39,882 nt of DNA from JAKQHY01 sp034429475 (GTDB taxonomy: Bacteria; Chloroflexota; Anaerolineae; B4-G1; SLSP01), in the NCBI GenBank assembly GCA_034429475.1, contig DAOUGD010000284.1, positions 1 through 39,882 on the forward strand, written 5' to 3'. Below, one piece after another: positions 6,513 through 14,766 of this stretch (position 1 is the stretch's first letter; each line of letters starts with the position of its first letter). The notes below the pieces were generated by a model. That model did not search any database. It was given only the letters and a program-made list of their open reading frames with translations, and was not told the origin of the DNA. The translations under genes and the position numbers were made by a program.

Positions 6513-9410
6513 CTAGGCGGTTTCGCCTAATTTCACTGCCTCGAAAATCTTCATTCGCCGCAGCATCACGATCAATGCCGCCAGTGCGACAAAGAAGAGC
6601 GCGCCAAACAATACGTAAATACGGAAGATCGCGGGCCAGGCAATGTCCACGATGTATGGTGGGATGCGCGCGGCCTCGTCCACCCCGATCTGCAAGAAGG
6701 GGATGAAGAAGTTGCTGACCCAACCGCCCAACAGCGTCCCCAATCCACCGCCCATCAGGATCAGGAACGCCAGTTCCCAGCCCAGGTAGGCCGCCATCTG
6801 TCCCGCGGAAAGTCCCACGGCTCGCAAGACGCCAAATTCGATGAAGCGCCGCCGGAACGAAAACAGCGCATAGAGCAAAAATCCCAGAACGGTGAGCACG
6901 GCAGCCGCGGCAAATCCTACCGAGAGCAGTCCAAACAGTCCTTGCCGCTCCGGTGATTCCTGCTCCACAGTAATTTCGAGCGCCGGGGCGCGCCATTCCA
7001 GTATGCGGCTGGCGCTCAACCCCGTCTTTCCCAGATACGCCAGATCGGCGTCGGACGCCGTTTTAAGCCAGACGTTGTAGGGGAATTGTCCCCCCGCTTC
7101 CTCAAAGAGGTAATCCAGGTTCCCGACGAACAACGGGCCTTCAGAAGGATACCACGTCGGGAACAGATCGAACGTACCGACGATCTGAAGACCAACCTCA
7201 GTGTTCTGCCCGTACATGGTCAACACTAAATGGATGGTGTCGCCGATGTACAAAGCGTGCTGCTCCATTAACGGTTTATAGATGAGAACGCCATTGCGCG
7301 TCACCGCCAGCGCGTTTAACAAGGCCCCCAGACTCTCGTCGCTGAAATCCCTGCGCCAGAATGCGATCTGTCCGAAATCACCCCGGTCTATCCCCATAAA
7401 CACACCCGTCTGCATTGCATTGCTAAGCCGGCTGGTGACTGGATAGCGGCCCACCCGCGTCGCGGCTTGTACGCCCCCGGCGTTCAGGTAATCCGTGACC
7501 GGCAAGAAATACCAGCGCGGGCCTTCTTCCTCATCCTCTGTCGTCGTGCTCTCCGAGGAAGTCTGATAGATGGCCGCCACGGTATCCTCCTGTCCCTCCC
7601 CTTGATCCAGGAAGCTCATATCGGCTCCAATTTCGTAGTAGCGCTGATCGTGAAGATGCTGATCCAGTGTGTAGGCCAGGGAAGCGGTGAAAGCGGAAAG
7701 GCTCAGGGTGAGGACCAGCAGAATCAACGGGGTCGAATACAGCCCCGGCGTGCGCGACAGGTGCCGCGCAGCCATCAAGAGGCCCACCGCGCGGGTGCGC
7801 ATCGCCACCCAGGTCGTAAGGGTCATTAGCAAGGGCATAAACCGCAGGAATACCAGCGTCAGTGAGAAAATTCCAAGCGCTGGCACCAGGAATAGCAAGG
7901 GGTTTTGCAACGGATTTGTGCCGAAAGCATCCTGTAGGCTTACCAAACTGCCCTGCTCGCGCAGGAGATAAGCGCCGTACGCCGCAGGGATAAACAGCAG
8001 CAAGTCCAGCCAGGCGCGCTGCCACCAGGGCGGGCGCAGGAGGCGCGCCACCTCGCGCTTGTATGAAACAATGGTGTGTCCTGCCGCGCCAAACGTCGGT
8101 ATCACCTGCGCCGCCACGACCAGGGCCACGCCCACCAGTCCGAAGCGCAATGTAGACATAGACAGGTTGAGGCGCAACTGCCCCAAGTTGGCGCTAAAGT
8201 CCAGGAAACTGCGCGCCTGTCCGATGACCTGCGCCACCGACATACCGGTCGGAATGCTCAAGAGCAGCGCCACCAGGCCCAACAGTAACCCCTCCATCAG
8301 CGAGATCCCTACCATTTGTAGGGCCATCGCGCCGCGGCTGCGCAACACGGCAATCTCGTTGCGCCGACGTTCCACAGCCAGTCCCGCGGTTAACGTGATG
8401 AAGGCCAACAGCAGTGCCAGGATCGGCACGCTGAAAGCGTATAAGAGGATGGTGAGGGTGTTGGCCGCGCGCCGATACTCCACCATAGCTTCCACCGGCG
8501 ACTTCGCCAGTTTGACGTTCGCCAACAGGCCGGCGGCTTTTTGCTGGGTGATGGTTGCGTGGCGGAGCAGGGTCACGGTGTCGTCGTGGCTGACATCCTG
8601 TCCATCCATCACCAGATACCAGGCTGCCGTGTATACCTCGCCGGTCAATGAACTGCTGAGGCGGCCTGTGTAGGTTTCTGCCGGCACAATCAGGCGTTCG
8701 GACAGGGTGTTCGGGTTGAAGAACCAGTAGGGATCGGCCAGATCCCGCTCTTTCCACACGCCCACAACCCGAACAGGAATTTGTACGTTGCGGGTGAAGC
8801 CATCTTCTGCGCGTTGACGGGCAAAAGCGATGTAGGTCTCTCCTACCTGGAAGCCCAGTTCGATGGCCTTCTCTTCGTAGATCATCACCTCTATGGGCGC
8901 AGCGCTGCCGCCGGTATTTACCGGTGGGAACGTTCCTTCCAGGATGGTGATGTGATCCTGGAAATCACTCAAATAGGCAAAACTGGCCCAGAGCAGGGGA
9001 GTGGCGGCACTATCGAAAGTACGTTCGTCCGCGGCGTAGATGCCAAACGGGTCGGTGGAAAAATACTGTACCATGAACTGCTGCGGCAGCCCCAACACAC
9101 TTCCGGCCTGCCTGGCCAGATATTCGTCCACTGGCGTTACGTCCTCCCACTCGACCGCCCCGTAGATGCTGCCATCGTACCGGAAGAGAAAAGAGAATGG
9201 CGGAGGGGTGTTGGGATCAGACCACCCCTCCGGCGCAATATTTTGCATAAAGATGCGTTGATAAACAGCATCCGCATACAACGGGACGCTCAACATCAAG
9301 GCAATGGCGATGACCAGCCCCAACGTCGTTGCCCCGACCAGCCACGCCTGGGCGCCCAGGCGTTTGGTCACAATAACGAAGATGGCCCGTAATCGGTTGA
9401 ATATCCGCAT
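6513..9410 (-). CDS. FtsX/MacB-type ABC permease, large
   Basis: 965 aa from ATG 9410 (GAGAG upstream, 14 bases after the adaptor stop). One helix near residues 22-45 is followed by a large extracytoplasmic region of about 270 residues. A first FtsX permease domain lies around 317-440 (LTILLYAFSVPILALLLAF, AVERRRNEIAVLRSRGA), then further helices and a second external domain. The last FtsX domain is at about 840-960 (RRRFIEFGVLRAVGLSAGQ). The double-FtsX layout is that of LolCE/YtrF-like exporters, about twice the size of a single MacB-like permease. The polypeptide could form the whole membrane part alone. Substrate unknown: lipid, peptide or drug export are options. Confidence 0.88.
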   Translation of the reverse strand: MRIFNRLRAIFVIVTKRLGAQAWLVGATTLGLVIAIALMLSVPLYADAVYQRIFMQNIAPEGWSDPNTPPPFSFLFRYDGSIYGAVEWEDVTPVDEYLARQAGSVLGLPQQFMVQYFSTDPFGIYAADERTFDSAATPLLWASFAYLSDFQDHITILEGTFPPVNTGGSAAPIEVMIYEEKAIELGFQVGETYIAFARQRAEDGFTRNVQIPVRVVGVWKERDLADPYWFFNPNTLSERLIVPAETYTGRLSSSLTGEVYTAAWYLVMDGQDVSHDDTVTLLRHATITQQKAAGLLANVKLAKSPVEAMVEYRRAANTLTILLYAFSVPILALLLAFITLTAGLAVERRRNEIAVLRSRGAMALQMVGISLMEGLLLGLVALLLSIPTGMSVAQVIGQARSFLDFSANLGQLRLNLSMSTLRFGLVGVALVVAAQVIPTFGAAGHTIVSYKREVARLLRPPWWQRAWLDLLLFIPAAYGAYLLREQGSLVSLQDAFGTNPLQNPLLFLVPALGIFSLTLVFLRFMPLLMTLTTWVAMRTRAVGLLMAARHLSRTPGLYSTPLILLVLTLSLSAFTASLAYTLDQHLHDQRYYEIGADMSFLDQGEGQEDTVAAIYQTSSESTTTEDEEEGPRWYFLPVTDYLNAGGVQAATRVGRYPVTSRLSNAMQTGVFMGIDRGDFGQIAFWRRDFSDESLGALLNALAVTRNGVLIYKPLMEQHALYIGDTIHLVLTMYGQNTEVGLQIVGTFDLFPTWYPSEGPLFVGNLDYLFEEAGGQFPYNVWLKTASDADLAYLGKTGLSASRILEWRAPALEITVEQESPERQGLFGLLSVGFAAAAVLTVLGFLLYALFSFRRRFIEFGVLRAVGLSAGQMAAYLGWELAFLILMGGGLGTLLGGWVSNFFIPFLQIGVDEAARIPPYIVDIAWPAIFRIYVLFGALFFVALAALIVMLRRMKIFEAVKLGETA

Positions 9411-9424
9411 ACGTCTCTCATACC

Positions 9425-10798
9425 CTAGGGGGCAATGACTTCTTGACCTTCCTCCAAGCCATCCAAAATTTCGAGCCAATCATCGGCCTGGATGCCTAAC
9501 CGAACGTCTATGCGCCGCTGACCACCTTCTTGCTTGATGACCACAAAGGTGCGACCTTCAAATGTGCGCACGGCCTGCGGCGGCAGACGCAGGACGCCTT
9601 CGGCCCGCTCCAACTCCGCCGTCAGCCGCAGCCGGTCGCCAACCGAGAATTTGTAACCGCTGTCTTCCGGGTTGGTCAACGTGATCCGCACCGACTTGTC
9701 TTCGTCCGTTACCCCATCCGCCGGTTTCGTGCTGCCGTAAGGGTAGGGCAGGCGGCGAATCACCCCTTTGATTTCCTGGCCGGGGCGATTCACGAATTCG
9801 GCGGTGATTTCCATCCCTTCCGACAATTCGCTCATCTCGGTATCCATCAAATCGGCGCTCACTTCCAGTTCCGTCGTATCCGCCAGCGTCATCACGGCGT
9901 CATACCCCTGAACTTGCTTGCCGTCCACAACGGAGAGTTGCAAGATCACGCCGTCAAAGGGTGCCTCAATCCGTGCGTCTTTCAACTGATCATTCAAACG
10001 TTGCAAAGAGAGCAGCGTCTGTGTGATATCTAACCCAATCTCGATCTCCTGCTGCGCCATCAACGCCAGGTCCAAATCTTGCTGCGCCAGTTCGATGTCG
10101 TAGCCGACGCGTTCGCGGTCGCGCAGCATGTCGTTGTACTCGGCCTCGACAATTTCCAGGTTCCATTGCGCATTTCGCACCTCGTCGGCATACCGTTGGC
10201 GCACTTCTTCTTGCTCCCACGCCCGGTCCAGGGATTCCCCATACTCTCTCTGCGCGTCAGCCAGTCTTGTGCGCGCCTGTTCTAAACTGATGCGCCCTCT
10301 GACTAATTGGGATTCTGAGAGACTGGTCCTGATCTTGGCCAGGTTCAACTCCTTGGCGCGTACGCTGGCGCGGGATTCGGCCAGGCGGCGGTCATAGTTC
10401 ATCTGCACTGCCGTCATTTCCGCCTGTTTCTGGGTGATCTGGTTTTTCAGATCGGTCATTTCCAGTTCGGCTAACAAGTCACCGGCCTTGACTTCATCCC
10501 CCCGGCGCACGTAGACCGTTTCCACGTAGCCGTTCATCTTGAAGAACAATTCCTCTTCCAGCACCGGCGCGATCCGCGCCGAGAACTGGAATTTGCGGAT
10601 GACGTCGCCTCGCTCTACCGTGTAGGTAGAACTGGATGGGACTACCGAGGTGGGAATGGGGGTGGGGGTCGCATTTTTGTCGGAAGTGAGTTTTTCATCA
10701 CCGCCGCCGCCGACAGAGCACGCAATCGGCGACAATAGCAACAGTCCCATCAACCAGATCAAACCAAGCCGCAGCCACAATGATTTTCGAACCTTCAT
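9425..10798 (-). CDS. HlyD/MFP-type efflux adaptor lipoprotein
   Basis: 457 aa. Signal segment LRLGLIWLMGLLLLSPIAC ends in a lipobox-like SPIAC, so the protein is probably a lipoprotein on the outer face of the membrane. A low-complexity TPTPIPTS stretch follows. The lipoyl half-motifs flank a long, charged, Gln/Arg/Glu-rich coiled coil (about 115-255), then a beta-barrel domain with IEAPFDGVILQLSVVDG. The N-terminal half (YVRRGDEVKAGDLLAELE) is the classic MFP segment. It starts the export operon, with AAGGAG ahead of ATG 10798. In an organism with a single membrane the adaptor would act at the outside of the permease; whether an outer membrane exists cannot be read here. Confidence 0.88.
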   Translation of the reverse strand: MKVRKSLWLRLGLIWLMGLLLLSPIACSVGGGGDEKLTSDKNATPTPIPTSVVPSSSTYTVERGDVIRKFQFSARIAPVLEEELFFKMNGYVETVYVRRGDEVKAGDLLAELEMTDLKNQITQKQAEMTAVQMNYDRRLAESRASVRAKELNLAKIRTSLSESQLVRGRISLEQARTRLADAQREYGESLDRAWEQEEVRQRYADEVRNAQWNLEIVEAEYNDMLRDRERVGYDIELAQQDLDLALMAQQEIEIGLDITQTLLSLQRLNDQLKDARIEAPFDGVILQLSVVDGKQVQGYDAVMTLADTTELEVSADLMDTEMSELSEGMEITAEFVNRPGQEIKGVIRRLPYPYGSTKPADGVTDEDKSVRITLTNPEDSGYKFSVGDRLRLTAELERAEGVLRLPPQAVRTFEGRTFVVIKQEGGQRRIDVRLGIQADDWLEILDGLEEGQEVIAP

Positions 10799-10820
10799 AC
10801 TTCATTCTCCTTCAACATGG

Positions 10821-10882
10821 CTCAACGAATTAAACGGATTGAATGGAGGAAAATTCCGTTCAATTTTGTTTCATCCGTTGAG
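10821..10882. repeat. Imperfect inverted repeat upstream of the export operon
   Basis: The left arm from CTCAACGAATTAAACGGATT pairs with a right arm that ends TTTCATCCGTTGAG. The inverted arms share CTCAACG, AAAC and ATTGAA blocks with several mismatches. Related single-arm words (CCGTTCAATCCGTTGAG) occur at 790-806 and (CCGTTCCATCCGTTGA) at 17249-17264. All three copies lie just upstream of a gene start rather than after a stop. Confidence 0.6.
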
Positions 10883-10968
10883 GAAAATCTTCGCAGTTGG
10901 CACTGTGCCGTTGTCCCCCCCTGGAAAGTGACAACCTTTCATAAAATGGGGACACACACCAAGCGCCA

Positions 10969-10997
10969 ATTTTAACCACGTATGCGGGGTTTGTCAA
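10969..10997 (-). promoter_or_regulatory. Sigma-70-type promoter of the export operon
   Basis: On the minus strand TTGACA (10997-10992) is separated by 17 bases from TAAAAT (10974-10969). This is a near-consensus vegetative promoter. The -35 box overlaps the TGA stop (10994-10996) of the upstream exporter gene. The leader to ATG 10798 is about 165 bases and includes the inverted repeat at 10821-10882. Confidence 0.7.
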
Positions 10998-12799
10998 ATC
11001 AACAAACCTTGCGCATAAATTGCCTCACGCCGTTGTTCACGTACCAATTCCCAACGCGGCTCCGATTGATGCTGGACTTCATTGAGCTGTCGGTATAGCC
11101 CGCCTTCCACGGCCATCAGCGCTTCGTGCGTGCCCATCTCGGCGATGCGGGCGCCTTCCAGCACCACGATCTTGTCCGCGCCGCGAATCGTTGAGAGGCG
11201 GTGCGCGATGATGATCGTCGTGCGTCCCACCATCAGCCGCTCCAACGCCTGCTGGATGAGCAACTCGGTGTGCGTGTCCACACTGGACGTGGCTTCGTCC
11301 AGGATGAGGATCGGCGCGTCCTTGAGCACGGCCCGCGCAATCGCCAACCGCTGCTTCTGCCCGCCGGAAAGCTTGACGCCGCGCTCGCCGATGAGCGTGT
11401 CGTAGCCGTCCGGCAAGTTGACGATGAACTCGTGCGCGTTGGCGATCTTGGCCGCCGCAATCATCTCCTCTTCCGTCGCGTCGGGCCGGCCAAAGAGGAT
11501 GTTCTCCCGCGCCGTGCCGTGGAAGAGAAACACGTCTTGCAGCACGATACTAATTTGCCGCCGCAGGCTGTTCAGCGTCAGATCGCGGATGTCGTGGCCG
11601 TCCAGGGTGATGCCGCCACCCACCACGTCATAGAAACGCGGAATGAGGCTTGCCAACGTGGTCTTGCCCACGCCCGTCGGCCCGACCAGCGCGACGACGG
11701 CCCCGGCGGGGATGTCCAGGTCAATGTGCTCCAGCACGGGAGTGCCTTCAACGTAATGGAAGCTCACATCGTTGAAGCAGATCTCGCCACGCGCCTTGCC
11801 GGGCAGCGCCATTGCACCAGGGCGGTCGTCCACTTCCGGCTGCTCCCGGAGCAGTTCCGAGACGCGATCCGCGCCGGCCAACGCGTGCTGAACGCCCTCC
11901 CATGCTCCGCTTAACGCTCGCACCGGTTGATAGAACATTTCCAGGTAGAGGAAGAACGCTACCAGGTCTTCAATGGGCAAAACTTGATTCAGCGCTAGTT
12001 TGCCGCCGAAGTAGATCAGCACAATGGTGCCGAGCGAGGACGAGAACTCAACAAACGGATGGAATGTTGCCATCAGCCGCAAGGCGCGCAGCAGCGAGTC
12101 GCGGTAGTGGCTGATGTGTTTGCCGATGCGCTCGGCTTCAATGTCCTCCCGCGTGAACGCCTTGATCTCGCGGATGCCGGAGAGGTTGTCGTTGAGCGTC
12201 GCGTTGAGGTCGCCCAGTTCCTCCTGCCGCTTGCGGAACGCCGGGCGCACGTACTTGGTGAAGCCCTGCGCCGCCAGGACGATGAAGGGCACGGGAATCA
12301 ATGTCAGCAGCATCAACTGGACGTTCATACTCAGCAGCACCGCGCTCACGCCGATCAACATCAGCACATTGACCAGCGTATCGGGGATGGCGTGCGCGAT
12401 GAGCGTCTCGAACATGTCCGAGTCGTTGACCATGCGCGACATCAGATCACCGGTCTGCCGGTCCTCGTAGAAGCGCAGCGAGAGGCGCTGCAAGTGGCGG
12501 TAGATTTGTCGGCGCGCATCCGCCACCACACCCCATCCGGCGACGTGCGCCATGTAGCTGCGCAGAAATTGAAATCCCGACCGCGCCACGTAGATGATCA
12601 ACGCCAGGATCGCCAGCCGCCCCACCGTATCCAGCGAGCCGACCATATCCGACTGATCTTTCACTGCCGCGATCATCTGCTTGACGATCCACGGCGCCAA
12701 CAACTGCACCCCCACCAGCGCCAGCATACTGAAAATAGTGACGACCAGCGCCCATGTATAGTTTTTAGCATAGCCAAATAAGAATTTTAAAGTTTTCAT
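10994..12799 (-). CDS. ABC exporter half-transporter (MsbA/LmrA-like), canonical ATPase
   Basis: 601 aa. The six-helix TMD lies in about residues 10-300, with the coupling text LRFYEDRQTGDLMSR. The NBD is at 335-585: Walker A GPTGVGKTT at 373-381, signature LSGGQ 477-481, Walker B ILILDE with catalytic E502, H-loop H533. All ATPase residues are present, so it could work as a homodimer. It starts at ATG 12799 with GAGGAG close upstream and is separated from the preceding exporter gene by a repeat-filled 137-base gap. The TGA stop overlaps the -35 box of the next operon. Confidence 0.92.
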   Translation of the reverse strand: MKTLKFLFGYAKNYTWALVVTIFSMLALVGVQLLAPWIVKQMIAAVKDQSDMVGSLDTVGRLAILALIIYVARSGFQFLRSYMAHVAGWGVVADARRQIYRHLQRLSLRFYEDRQTGDLMSRMVNDSDMFETLIAHAIPDTLVNVLMLIGVSAVLLSMNVQLMLLTLIPVPFIVLAAQGFTKYVRPAFRKRQEELGDLNATLNDNLSGIREIKAFTREDIEAERIGKHISHYRDSLLRALRLMATFHPFVEFSSSLGTIVLIYFGGKLALNQVLPIEDLVAFFLYLEMFYQPVRALSGAWEGVQHALAGADRVSELLREQPEVDDRPGAMALPGKARGEICFNDVSFHYVEGTPVLEHIDLDIPAGAVVALVGPTGVGKTTLASLIPRFYDVVGGGITLDGHDIRDLTLNSLRRQISIVLQDVFLFHGTARENILFGRPDATEEEMIAAAKIANAHEFIVNLPDGYDTLIGERGVKLSGGQKQRLAIARAVLKDAPILILDEATSSVDTHTELLIQQALERLMVGRTTIIIAHRLSTIRGADKIVVLEGARIAEMGTHEALMAVEGGLYRQLNEVQHQSEPRWELVREQRREAIYAQGLLI

Positions 12800-12824
12800 A
12801 GCTCCTCACAGTAAGAATTATGAA

Positions 12825-12943
12825 TCACGAATCAGCGAAAAAGCGAGTGAGCGAAAAAGCGGATCAGCGAATCAGCGAACCCCACACCCCATAACCCACA
12901 ACTCATAACTCACTCCTAACTCCTCACTCCTCACTCCTAACTC
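12825..12943. repeat. Octamer array joined to heptamer array at a gene end
   Basis: From 12825 to 12879 octamers of the GCGAATCA/GCGAAAAA/GCGAGTGA family are tandem. From 12880 to 12943 a different, heptameric family follows (minus strand: GGAGTGA, GGAGTTA, GAGTTAT, GTGGGTT). The TAG stop of the upstream exporter (12937-12939) lies inside the first GAGTTAG word, so the repeat supplies the end of the protein. Confidence 0.9.
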
Positions 12944-14766
12944 GCCACATCCATAAACTGCCGCTCGTACAAGTCCCGGTAGAGGCCGCCCGTCGCCAGC
13001 AGTTCCTCATGCGTGCCGCGCTCGACGATGCGCCCGCCGTCCAGCACGCAAATCTGGTCGGCGTTGCGGATGGTGCTGAGGCGGTGCGCGATGACGATGG
13101 CGGTGCGCCCCGCCAGCAGCCGATCCAGCGCGTCTTGAATCAACCCCTCGGTGACGGTGTCCACGCTGGACGTGGCCTCGTCCATAATCAGGATGCGCGG
13201 GTCGGCCAGGACGGCGCGCGCGATGCAGATGAGCTGCCGCTGCCCCAACGAGAGGTTAACCCCGCCTTCCTGGATGACCGTCGCGTAGCCGTCAGGCATC
13301 CGTGTGATGAAGTCGTGCGCATTTGCCATGCGCGCCGCATCTTCTACCGCGCTGTCCGGCGCATCCGGCCGGCCAAAGCGGATGTTGTCGGCCAGCGTGC
13401 CGGAAAACAGGAAGGGGTCTTGGGGCACGATCCCCATTTGCACGCGGAGCGACCGCTGCGCCACGTCGCGCACGTCCACGCCATCAATCAGCACTGCGCC
13501 TTCGGTCACTTCGTAAAAGCGGGCGATCAGGTTGGAGATGGACGTTTTCCCCGCACCCGTCGGGCCGACGAGGGCAACCGTTTGCCCGGCCTCAATCGTC
13601 AGGGTGATGTTGTGCAGCACGGGGCCGTCCACCCGGTAGGCGAAGCTCACGTCGCGCAACTCCACCTTGCCTTGAATTTGCGGCATCTCGATGGCGTCCG
13701 GCTTGTCGGCGACGGCGGGAGGCGTGTCCAGCAGTTCCAGCACCCTCTCGCCGCCGGCCATCGCGGCCTGGAGCGTGGTGTAAAGCTGGCTCAACTCGCG
13801 GATGGGTTGGAAGAAGCGGGTAACGTAGGTGAGGAAGGCCACGATCACGCCCAACGTCAACTCGCCTTGGGCCACCGTCCGCCCGCCGAACCACAGCACA
13901 ATGGCCGTCGCCAGCGTGCCCAACAGGTCCACCACCGGCATGAAGACAAACGAGAGCGACATCGCCCGCACGTTGGCGTCGCGGTTGGCGCGGTTGGAGT
14001 CGTTGAAGCGCGTCTGCGAAGTGTCTTCGCGCGCAAACGCCTGGATGACGCGCATTCCGGCGATGTCCTCCGCCAGATCGCCCACCACGCCGGCGTTGGT
14101 CGCCCGTGTCTCGCGGAAGGCGGCCTTGGCGTGCCGCGCGTAGATCAGCGTGGCGATCACCATCAGCGGCATCACCGCGAAGGTGAGCAACGCCAGGCTC
14201 GGACTCATCGAGACCATGACGACGACGATGCCGATCAGCAGCAAGATGTCCCCGGCCAGGGTGATGAGGCCCTGCGAGAGCAGTTCGTTGATGACGCCCA
14301 CGTCGCTGAAGACGCGCGAGATGGTCACGCCGATGATGTGGGTGTCGTGATAGCCCAGGTGCAGGGCTTGCAGGTGCGAGAAAAGCTGGTTGCGCATCGT
14401 CGCCAACACCTGCTGGCCCGTGCGCGAAAGCGTGTACTGCTGCGCCGCCGACGCCGCAAATAGCCCGACAAACGCCGCCGCCGTGAGCAGCGCCACCTGA
14501 TCCAGCCCGGCAAGGTTGCCCTGCGTGATGTGCTGGTCAATGGCGACTTTCACTAGATACGGCGTCGCCAGGCTCAAGCCGGTCGTCGCCAGCATCGTCA
14601 CAAACGCCAGCAGCATCTTGCGCCAATGCGGCTTGAGGAAGCCCAGCAGCCGCAGCACGATCCGCCGGTCAAACGCGCGCCCCTCTTCCTCGCCGTGCCG
14701 CCCAAAGCTGTCCAACATCCCGCGCGGCCCGCCAAATCCTGCGCTGCCCCCAAACGTGATACTCAT
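12937..14766 (-). CDS. ABC exporter half-transporter, probable canonical partner of a heterodimer
   Basis: 609 aa. A Gly-rich N-terminus precedes a six-helix TMD (about 45-330) and an NBD (365-605). Walker A GPTGAGKTS at 401-409 and Walker B ILIMDE with catalytic E530 are intact, as is H-loop H561. The signature is LSLGQ (505-509) instead of LSGGQ. In heterodimeric exporters such as TM287/288 and BmrCD the non-standard signature of one subunit faces the degenerate Walker site of the other. That fits the upstream gene, which has a degenerate site. ATG 14766 overlaps the preceding stop as ATGA, so translation is coupled. The stop codon lies in a heptamer repeat. Confidence 0.92.
   Translation of the reverse strand: MSITFGGSAGFGGPRGMLDSFGRHGEEEGRAFDRRIVLRLLGFLKPHWRKMLLAFVTMLATTGLSLATPYLVKVAIDQHITQGNLAGLDQVALLTAAAFVGLFAASAAQQYTLSRTGQQVLATMRNQLFSHLQALHLGYHDTHIIGVTISRVFSDVGVINELLSQGLITLAGDILLLIGIVVVMVSMSPSLALLTFAVMPLMVIATLIYARHAKAAFRETRATNAGVVGDLAEDIAGMRVIQAFAREDTSQTRFNDSNRANRDANVRAMSLSFVFMPVVDLLGTLATAIVLWFGGRTVAQGELTLGVIVAFLTYVTRFFQPIRELSQLYTTLQAAMAGGERVLELLDTPPAVADKPDAIEMPQIQGKVELRDVSFAYRVDGPVLHNITLTIEAGQTVALVGPTGAGKTSISNLIARFYEVTEGAVLIDGVDVRDVAQRSLRVQMGIVPQDPFLFSGTLADNIRFGRPDAPDSAVEDAARMANAHDFITRMPDGYATVIQEGGVNLSLGQRQLICIARAVLADPRILIMDEATSSVDTVTEGLIQDALDRLLAGRTAIVIAHRLSTIRNADQICVLDGGRIVERGTHEELLATGGLYRDLYERQFMDVAS

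Noticed and set aside
13009..14463. Long plus-strand frame opposite the ABC exporter
   Set aside because: Complement of the conserved ATPase gene; composition is typical of an antisense shadow.
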